Below, piece after piece: positions 55,479 to 64,000 of a stretch of DNA of 64,000 bases (the stretch's first letter is position 1; each line of letters opens with the position of its first letter). The translations under genes and the position numbers were made by a program. The notes under the pieces were generated by a model. The model saw only the letters and a program-made list of their open reading frames with translations, ran no database searches and had not been told where the DNA came from. Location of the stretch: the NCBI GenBank assembly GCA_963707835.1, contig CAVPRI010000001.1, positions 1,178,001 through 1,242,000 of the forward strand, given 5' to 3'. Origin of the DNA: Bog-473 sp963707835. GTDB lineage: Bacteria; Actinomycetota; Acidimicrobiia; Acidimicrobiales; RAAP-2.

Positions 55479-58400
55479 GGATGCCCCGTCGCTCTCACCG
55501 CAGCTCCGACCCCAGCGTGAAGCGATCCAGCGCGCGCCGCTCGAGTTCGGACGCCGGTGACACGCTCATCGAGATCCTCATCGCCATGACCGTGCTCGGC
55601 ATCGCCGGGCTGGCCATCCTGCTCGCCTTTGCCACGTCCATCTCGGGTTCGGGCCAACACCGCAACGCCGTCACGTTCGACTCCGCCCTGCGGACGGCCT
55701 CGGCGCAGGCGACCGCCGCCATCCAGACCCAGGGTTCCACTGCCTTCACCAGTTGTCAGGCGGCCAACACCGCCAACACGTCGGCCGGCACCTTCTCGAT
55801 GCCGCCCGGGTACACGGCCACCATCTCGGGCGTGCAGTATTGGAACGGCACCGGATGGACGCCGAGCAGCCCCCAGGCCACGAGTTCCCAGACCTCACCC
55901 GGAAATTTCTGCCCGGCGGGGTACAGCCAGACGCCTCAGACCGGAGGGATCCAGCTGCTGACCGTGTCCGTGACGCACAACGGTGCAACGTCATCGACCA
56001 CGACCGTAGCGAGCAACCCGACCTTCCCGACCTCCACTACCAATCCCTGCGGTGGATCGGCCACCAAACTGGTGTGGGTGTCACAGCCCGGCGACGGCTA
56101 TGCCGGCCAGGTGCTCTTCCCGACGCCCAGTCTTGTCCTCGAGGACGCGAACAACGCCGTCTGCACGCTCGACGCGTCGCGGGTGTCAATTTCGATCAAG
56201 TCCGGCACGGGTGCGGCCGGAGCCACGCTCAACAGCTGTGTGGCGAACGTGGGGCCCGGGCAGACCACCTTCCAGAACTGCTCCATCAGTTCCCCAGGCA
56301 GCGGTTACCAGCTGACCGCCACCGCTGCCGAGCCGAGCGGGAATCTCGTCGCGGACAGTACGTCCTTCTCGATCGGCGCCGGCGTCCCGGTCCAGCTGGC
56401 CTTCCACGTGCAGCCGGGCAACGGTACCGGCGGGTCCGCGCTGTCCCCGCAGCCAGTGGTCTACATCGAGGATGCCGCGGGCAACCTCGTGACCGGCGAC
56501 AGCTCGATGGTGACCTTGTCCCTCGGGAACAACCCGGGCAACGGAACGCTCTCTGGTTGCACGGGCACCTCGAACGGTGCTGGTGTGGTCACCTTCAGCG
56601 GTTGCGCGGTCGACAAGGTGGGAACCGGGTACACCCTGGCCGCGACCGATGTCGCTGACAACCTGACGGTTCCGTCTGGCGAGCAGCACCTTCAACGTCA
56701 CCCCGGGACCCGCCACCCAGCTCGCCTTCACCTCGGCCCCCGGCACGTCGGTGTCGGGTGACCCGCTCAGCCCACAGCCCGTGGTGGCCGTGGAGGACGC
56801 CGGCGGAAACGTGACGACCATCAACGTTGGATCGGTGTCCCTGGCCATCCAGGCCAATCCCGGCAACGGGACGCTGTCGGGCTGCTCGAAGTCGACCAGC
56901 GGCGGCGTCGCAACGTACTCGGGCTGCTCGATCAACCAGGTCGGGCAGGGTTACACGCTCGTGGCAACTGACGGGACATTGCAGTCGACGACGACGAACC
57001 CGTTCAACGTCGTGACACCGGTGCTCAGCTCCTTCGGCGTGGTCCCCTCGACCAACAACCCGACGGCGGGCACCCCATTCACCGTCACCGTCACCGGTCT
57101 CGACCAGTCCGGGTACACCTACCCCGGCCTCACGGGCACGCAGACGATCGCCTTCAGCGGTCCCTCCAACGCCCCGAACGGCCAGGCTCCGGCCTACCCG
57201 GCCTCGGTCTCCTTCACCAACGGTGTGGGCACCGCCTCGGTCACCCTCTATGACGCCCAGAGCACCACCCTGACCGCCACCCAGGGCACCGTCACGGGCA
57301 CCTCGAGCACCCTGACAGTCGGGCCCAAGAGCACGGCGACGGCCCTGTCCTTGGCGACCCCGGGGACCCAGGTCGCCGGGACCCAGTTCAACGAGGCCAT
57401 CACCGCGGTCGACACCTACGGCAACACCGTGACCGCCTTCTCGGGCACCAAGACCGTGAGCTTCAGCGGTCCGGCGAACTCGCCCTCGGGGAAGGCTCCG
57501 ACCTACCCGGGCTCGGTCACCTTCTCGAGCGGCGTAGGCACCGCCTCGATCAAGCTCTACGACGCCCAGACCACGACTCTGACCGCCACGCAGAGCACGC
57601 TGACGGGTACCTCGGGCAGCTTCAGCGTGACGGCGGGAAGTGCAGCTCAGTTCAGCCTCTCCACGCCGAGCACCCAGACGGCGGGCACCGCCTTCATCGT
57701 GACCCTGATCGCATCGGACAGCTGGGGGAACTCAGCGACTGGCTACACGGGCACCCAGGTCCTGACCTTCAGCGGTCCGGCCAACTCGCCGAACGGAACG
57801 GCGCCGCTCTATCCGTCGAGCGTCCTTTTCAACTCCAGCGGTGTTGGTACGGCCAGCATCACGCTCTACGACGCCCAGACCACGACGATCACCGCCACCC
57901 AGGGCCCGATTAGCGGGACCTCCGCCAGCTTCACGGTGACCGGGACGGGAACGGCGACGGCCTTCGCTCTCTCGACCCCCTCGACCCAGACCGCCGGCAC
58001 CGCCTTCAACGAGACCGTGACCGCCATCGACACCTACGGCAACACGGCCACCAGCTACGCCGGCTCCAAGAGCGTCACGTTCACCGGCCCGGCCAACGCG
58101 CCGAACGGCCAGGCCCCGGCCTACCCGGGCACGGTCAGCTTCACCAACGGTGCCGGCACGGCCAGCATCACCCTCTACGACGCCCAGAGCACCACGCTGA
58201 CCGCCACCCAGGGCAGCCTCACGGGCACCTCGGGCAGCTTCACGGTGAGCGGTGCCTCGTCGGCCGACCACTTCACCGTGCCCACCCCCTCGACCCAGAC
58301 GGCGGGCACCGCCTTCAACGAGCAGCTGACCGCCATCGACACCTGGGGCAACACGGCCACCGGCTACACCGGTGCCAAGGTCGTGACCTTCTCGGGCCCG

Positions 58401-61400
58401 GCCAACGCCCCGAACGGAACGGCCCCGACCTACCCGGGCTCGGTCAGCTTCGCCGGCGGCGTGGGCACCGCCTCGATCAAGCTCTACGACGCCCAGAGCA
58501 CCACGCTCACGGCGACCCAGGGCAGCGCCACGGGCACCTCGGGCAGCTTCACGGTCAACCCGGCGGGGGCCAGCGCCTTCAACGTGGCCAACCCGGGCAC
58601 CCAGACGGCGGGCACCGCCTTCTCGGTGACGATCAATGCTCTCGACGCCTGGGGCAACGCGGCGCCGAGCTACACCGGCACCCAGGTCCTGACCTTCAGC
58701 GGCCCGGCCAACTCGCCCGGCGGCCAGGCCCCGGCCTACCCGGCCTCGGTCAGCTTCACGAGCGGCGTGGGCACGGCCAACGTCACCCTCTACAACGCGG
58801 CCAGCACCACGCTCACGGCCACCCAGGGCTCGCTGACGGACTCGTCTCCGCCGACCTTCACCGTCAACGCGGCCGGAGCCAACTCGTTCAAGGTGCCCAC
58901 CCCCTCGACCCAGACCGCCGGCACCGCCTTCAACGAGACCGTGACCGCCATCGACACCTACGGCAACACGGCCACCAGCTACGCCGGCTCCAAGAGCGTC
59001 ACCTTCACCGGCCCGGCCAACGCGCCGAACGGCCAGGCCCCGGCCTACCCGGGCACGGTCAGCTTCACCAACGGTGCCGGCACGGCCAGCATCACCCTCT
59101 ACGACGCCCAGAGCACCACGCTGACCGCCACCCAGGGCAGCCTCACGGGCACCTCGGGCAGCTTCACGGTGAGCGGTGCCTCGTCGGCCGACCACTTCAC
59201 CGTGCCCACCCCCTCGACCCAGACGGCCGGCACCGCCTTCAACGAGCAGCTGACCGCCATCGACACCTGGGGCAACACGGCCACCGGCTACACCGGTGCC
59301 AAGGTCGTGACCTTCTCGGGCCCGGCCAACGCCCCGAACGGAACGGCCCCGACCTACCCGGGCTCGGTCAGCTTCGCCGGCGGCGTGGGCACCGCTTCGA
59401 TCAAGCTCTACGACGCCCAGAGCACCACGCTGACGGCGACCCAGGGCAGCGCCACGGGCACCTCGGGCAGCTTCACGGTCAACCCGGCGGGGGCCAGCGC
59501 CTTCAACGTGGCCAACCCGGGCACCCAGACGGCGGGCACCGCCTTCTCGGTGACGATCACTGCTCTCGACGCCTGGGGCAACACGGCGCCGAGCTACACC
59601 GGCACCCAGGTCCTGACCTTCAGCGGCCCGGCCAACGCGCCCGGCGGCCAGGCCCCGGCCTACCCGGCCTCGGTCAGCTTCTCGAGCGGCGTGGGCACGG
59701 CCAACGTCACCCTCTACAACGCGCCAGCACCACGCTCACGGCCACCCAGGGCTCGCTCACGGACTCGTCTCCGCCGACCTTCACCGTCAACGCGGCCGGA
59801 GCCAACTCGTTCAAGGTGCCCACCCCCTCGACCCAGACCGCCGGCACCGCCTTCAACGAGACCGTGACCGCCATCGACACCTACGGCAACACGGCCACCA
59901 GCTACGCCGGCTCCAAGAGCGTCACGTTCACCGGCCCGGCCAACGCGCCGAACGGCCAGGCCCCGGCCTACCCGGGCACGGTCACCTTCACCAACGGTGT
60001 CGGCACGGCCAGCATCACCCTCTACGACGCCCAGAGCACCACGCTGACCGCCACCCAGGGCAGCCTCACGGGCACCTCGGGCAGCTTCACGGTGAGCGGT
60101 GCCTCGTCGGCCGACCACTTCACCGTGCCCACCCCCTCGACCCAGACGGCCGGCACCGCCTTCAACGAGCAGCTGACCGCCATCGACACCTGGGGCAACA
60201 CGGCCACCGGCTACACCGGTGCCAAGGTCGTGACCTTCTCGGGCCCGGCCAACGCCCCGAACGGAACGGCCCCGACCTACCCGGGCTCGGTCAGCTTCGC
60301 CGGCGGCGTGGGCACCGCCTCGATCAAGCTCTACGACGCCCAGAGCACCACGCTGACGGCGACCCAGGGCAGCGCCACGGGCACCTCGGGCAGCTTCACG
60401 GTCAACCCGGCGGGGGCCAGCGCCTTCAACGTGGCCAACCCGGGCACCCAGACGGCGGGCACCGCCTTCTCGGTGACGATCAATGCTCTCGACGCCTAGG
60501 GCAACACGGCGCCGAGCTACACCGGCACCCAGGTCCTGACCTTCAGCGGCCCGGCCAACGCGCCCGGCGGCCAGGCCCCGGCCTACCCGGCCTCGGTCAG
60601 CTTCTCGAGCGGCGTGGGCACGGCCAACGTCACCCTCTACAACGCGGCCAGCACCACGCTCACGGCCACCCAGGGCTCGCTGACGGACTCGTCTCCGCCG
60701 ACCTTCACCGTCAACGCGGCCGGAGCCAACTCGTTCAAGGTGCCCACCCCCTCGACCCAGACCGCCGGCACCGCCTTCAACGAGACCGTGACCGCCATCG
60801 ACACCTACGGCAACACGGCCACCAGCTACGCCGGCTCCAAGAGCGTCACGTTCACCGGCCCGGCCAACGCGCCGAACGGCCAGGCCCCGGCCTACCCGGG
60901 CACGGTCAGCTTCACCAACGGTGCCGGCACGGCCAGCATCACCCTCTACGACGCCCAGAGCACCACGCTGACCGCCACCCAGGGCAGCCTCACGGGCACC
61001 TCGGGCAGCTTCACGGTGAGCTCGGGCAGCGTCAACTCGTTCAAGGTGCCGACTCCGAGCACCCAGACGGCCGGCACCGCCTTCAACGAGCAGCTGACCG
61101 CCCTCGACAGCTGGAACAACACGGTCACCGGCTACACCGGTGCGCAGTCGATCACCTTCTTCGGCCCCTCGAACTCGCCCAACGGCACGGCCCCGGCCTA
61201 CCCGGTCTCGGTCACGTTCGCCAGCGGCGTGGGCACGGCCTAGCATCACCCTCTACGACGCCCAGAGCACCACGCTCTCCGCCACCTGGGCCGGTGCCAC
61301 GGGCACCTCGGGCAGCTTCACCGTGAACCCGGCGGGGGCACACTCGTTCTCGCTGTCGAGTCCCACCCCCACGGCGGGGACGGCCTTCAACGAGACGATC

Positions 61401-62938
61401 AGCGGCCCTCGACACATGGGGGAACGCAGCACCGAGCTACACCGGCATCAAGTCGGTGGCCTTCTCGGGAGCCTCGAGCTCGCCGAAGGGCAACGGCCCG
61501 GCCTACCCGGCCTCGGTCACCTTCAACTCCAGCGGCGTGGGCACCGCCTCGATCACCCTCTACAACGCGGCCAGCACCACGCTCACGGCCACCCAGGGCA
61601 CGATCACGGGCAGTCACCACGTTCTCGGTGGCTGCCGCGGGGGCCAACGCCCTGACAGGTGCCCACGCCCTCGACCCAGACCGCCGGCACCGCCTTCAAC
61701 GAGACCGTGACCGCCATCGACACCTACGGCAACACGGCCACCAGCTACGCCGGCTCCAAGAGCGTCACGTTCACCGGCCCGGCCAACGCGCCGAACGGCC
61801 AGGCCCCGGCCTACCCGGGCACGGTCAGCTTCACCAACGGTGCCGGCACGGCCAGCATCACCCTCTACGACGCCCAGAGCACCACGCTGACCGCCACCCA
61901 GGGCAGCCTCACGGGCACCTCGGGCAGCTTCACGGTGAGCCGGGCAGCGTCAACTCGTTCAAGGTGCCGACTCCGAGCACCCAGACGGCCGGCACCGCCT
62001 TCAACGAGCAGCTGACCGCCCTCGACAGCTGGAACAACACGGTCACCGGCTACACCGGTGCCAAGGTCGTGACCTTCTCGGGCCCGGCGAACGCCCCGAA
62101 CGGAACGGCACCGACCTACCCGGCCTCGGTCACGTTCGCCAGCGGCGTGGGCACCGCCTCGATCAAGCTCTACGACGCCCAGAGCACCACGCTCACGGCG
62201 ACCCAAGGGAGCACCTCGGGCACCTCGGGCAGCTTCACGGTGAACGGTCTGAGCACGACATCGACCTTCGTGCTCGCCACGCCCTCGGCTCAGACGGCAG
62301 GCACCGCCTTTAACGAGACGATCACCGCGGGTGACACCTGGGGCAACACGACCACGGGCTACGCCGGCACCAAGTCGGTCACGTTCACAGGCCCCTCCAA
62401 CGCCCCGAACGGAACAGTGCCCTCCTACCCGAGCACCGTGAGCTTCACGAGCGGCGTCGGCACTGCGACCTCGATCAAGCTCTACGACGCCCAGACGACG
62501 ACGCTCACGGCCACCCAAGGCACCATCACGGGAACGTCGGCCAGCTTCACGGTGAGCGCGGCGGCGGCCAATGCCGGCATCGGCCTGGCGACGGTCACGA
62601 CATCTCCGAACCCGGCACTCTCGTGCTCGGGTGCAGTGGGCAGCATCACCTGCACCTCGAGTGGCGAGAACCCCAACAGTGGCAACGTCCTGGTGGCGAG
62701 TCTCCAGTTGGAGGACACCTACGGCAACGCCTGGACCAACACCGGAACATCGGTGTCGATCGCCCTGGCGACGACTGGCAGCGGCTCGGGGAGCCCGTCG
62801 TCGCTCAGCGTGGCCAACGGCGCCTCGGCGACCAGCGGCACGTTCACGGTGACCCGGTCGAACGGATTCAGCAAGACAGTCACCATGACGGCAAAGGTGG
62901 GCGGCGTGACCAAGCTGACCATCACGATGAGCTCGTAG
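55475..62938 (+). CDS. Giant repeat protein with type IV prepilin signal and about 18 Ig-like repeats (multiple frameshifts, one stop)
   Basis: About 2,490 aa. The start has a prepilin motif DAGDTLIEILIAMTVLGIAG (Gly cleavage, Glu at +5). Three Ig-like units with SGxPLSPQPVVxVEDAxGN-type cores follow, then some 18 units of about 103 aa. A typical unit reads TPSTQTAGTAFNE, DTYGNTATSY, VTFTGPANAPNGQAP, GTASITLYDAQSTTLTATQG. It ends with a different domain at about 62,560-62,938. Breaks: near 56688, 59722 (G missing versus sister repeats), TAG at 60497-60499 where sisters have TGG, an extra T near 61242, and near 61403, 61612, 61640 and 61938. Probably a pilus-associated adhesin or stalk. Confidence 0.75.
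57958..60730 (+). repeat. Tandem 924-bp repeat (three copies) inside the giant pilin gene
   Basis: Landmark CACCTACGGC recurs at 58031, 58955, 59878 and 60802: spacings of 924, 923 and 924 bp. Each 924-bp block encodes three consecutive Ig-like units (308 aa). The copies are nearly identical at DNA level, implying recent duplication or gene conversion. The 923-bp spacing reflects the one-base deletion near 59722. A partial fourth block begins at about 60,737. Confidence 0.85.
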
Positions 62939-62942
62939 CGAG

Positions 62943-64000
62943 ATGAAGCCCATGTCATCCAACTCGTTGCTGCACTCGGTGCGCCGACACCTCCGGCGGG
63001 ACAACCCGTGCACGGACACTCCGGAAGCCCGGCCGGCAGCACCGCCGCGGGACGACCGCGGGTCCTCACTGGTGCTGGCCCTCTTGTTCCTCGGGGCGAT
63101 CGGGATGATCGTGGGCGCCATCGCCTCGTGGACGGCAAACGACCTCCAGAACACGCTGGTGTTCCAGACGGCTCGCCAGACGCAGACGGCGCTCTCGAGT
63201 GCCACCAACGTGGCCATCCAGAGCATCCGCTACACGCCGATGATCGGGACGGCTGGCCCCCCGGCCTCGCCGCAGACCCTCAACGCCAACCCGCCGGCAG
63301 CCTGCTGGGGAACCGGGACGAGCTCGCCATACCAGACGCCCGGCCTCCAGCCGGTGGACGTGTGGTGCTCGACGATGTGGAACCCGGCCAGCGCTGCCAC
63401 CCGGGTGGTGACGGTCACGGCCTGCATGCAGAGCGCGGACAATGGCAACGCCACCACCTGCATCAACAAGCCCGGGCTCCAGACCGTGGTGACCTTCGAC
63501 GACTACTCGTCCAGCAACCCGGTCATCACCACGGTGGCCTGCACGCCGCCGCCCACGGGGACCTGTGGGAGCGGGATGACCGTCAGCAGCTCGCTGATCG
63601 GCATCGTCCCCCCGACCGTGACCGGGATCTCGAGCACGACCGGAGCGACCACCGGAGGTGGGACTCTTACCGTGACCGGTGCGGGGTTCGTGACCAACCA
63701 GGGCTGCCCCCGATCAACCCGTCCTGCGAGACATCCGTCAACTTCGTCGGCACCAATCCCAGTCAGAACCTGGTGCTCGACCGGCACTGCCGTGACCGTG
63801 GCCTCGCCCACCTCGCTCACGGTCGCCATCCCGGCGGCGACCACGGTCACCACGTACAACGTCGTGGTCACCACACCCAACGGGTCGAGCGCCACCGGGG
63901 CGGGGTGCGGGTGCCAGTACAAGTTCACGCCGGTCATCCCCAAGGTCACGGGTGTCACGACATCCACCGGCTCGACGAGTGGATCGGCCGCCGGTGGCGA
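62943..64000 (+). CDS. Pilus-associated membrane-anchored protein with IPT/TIG-like domain (3' end outside window)
   Basis: Open to the window edge. A basic leader ends in DDRGSSLVLALLFLGAIGMI, a pilin/PilX-like hydrophobic helix that lacks Glu at +5. Next comes a Cys-rich region (PAACWGTG, VWCSTMW, VVTVTACMQ) and an IPT/TIG-like fold (PPTVTGISSTTGATTGGGTL). The frame slips out and back between about 63709 and 63778. The ATG at 62943 or 62952 is the likely start, 4-13 bp after the giant gene. Together with the two preceding genes it looks like a minor-pilin operon. Confidence 0.65.
   Translation, partial: MKPMSSNSLLHSVRRHLRRDNPCTDTPEARPAAPPRDDRGSSLVLALLFLGAIGMIVGAIASWTANDLQNTLVFQTARQTQTALSSATNVAIQSIRYTPMIGTAGPPASPQTLNANPPAACWGTGTSSPYQTPGLQPVDVWCSTMWNPASAATRVVTVTACMQSADNGNATTCINKPGLQTVVTFDDYSSSNPVITTVACTPPPTGTCGSGMTVSSSLIGIVPPTVTGISSTTGATTGGGTLTVTGAGFVTNQGCPRSTRPARHPSTSSAPIPVRTWCSTGTAVTVASPTSLTVAIPAATTVTTYNVVVTTPNGSSATGAGCGCQYKFTPVIPKVTGVTTSTGSTSGSAAGG

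Noticed and set aside
57732..61249. Long minus-strand frames (487 and 511 codons) in the giant pilin repeats
   Set aside because: They are antisense to the Ig-like repeats and arise because every repeat shares the same stop-free reverse frame; no start or motif supports them.

Overview
The window comes from a GC-rich (about two-thirds G+C by eye) actinobacterium. The best guess is class Acidimicrobiia or a close relative. Supporting this are a multifunctional 2-oxoglutarate dehydrogenase of the KGD type, a type II glutamine synthetase, F420 genes (a CofC/FbiD-like guanylyltransferase and a DDN-like reductase), a fused PafBC-like WYL regulator, and many genes that appear leaderless, with a TANNNT hexamer 6-9 nt before the start codon. 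No rRNA, tRNA or CRISPR array was recognised.

Layout. 0-3.3 kb: end of a Tad pilus locus (TadB, TadC), a LuxR-type regulator and two near-identical Flp pilins. 3.5-10.7 kb: glutamine synthetase, SecA (its zinc-binding tail lies in the -1 frame), release factor 2, FtsE and FtsX. 10.7-17.7 kb: a GT39-like glycosyltransferase, SSB, MsrB, a nucleotidyltransferase, DXS and a hotdog thioesterase. 17.7-26.7 kb: TldD/TldE, an FmdB-type zinc ribbon, MoaC, an acyl-CoA carboxyltransferase, a CtaG-like protein, PafBC and a DDN-like protein. 26.8-30.7 kb: an orphan MobF relaxase facing a VirD4/TraG-like coupling protein, a palindrome-rich gap and a lysine/alanine-rich H1-like protein. 30.7-39.2 kb: FbiD, GpsA, a class III cyclase, a GH38 mannosidase, an acyl-CoA ligase, a GYD protein and RNase HII. 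39.1-45.0 kb: a dipeptide/oligopeptide ABC transporter operon on the minus strand. 45.4-53.6 kb: a DMT transporter, an alpha/beta hydrolase, KGD, a nuclease-S1-lysine-tail protein, FabZ and exonuclease III. 53.9-64 kb: a locus of type IV pilin-like proteins, including one of about 2,490 residues with some 18 Ig-like repeats.

Two matters shape how this should be read. First, about 30 single-base indels and one in-frame stop interrupt otherwise well-conserved genes (tldD, gpsA, dppBCDF, GH38, the giant pilin and others). Several lie in G or C runs, and in the giant pilin they can be seen against near-identical sister repeats. Sequencing or assembly error is the simplest cause, so spans are given for the repaired genes. 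Second, the most unusual biology is the giant repeat pilin with its 924-bp tandem DNA repeat, the orphan relaxase/coupling-protein pair next to a palindrome-rich gap, and a divergent gene pair that shares a single -10 element.
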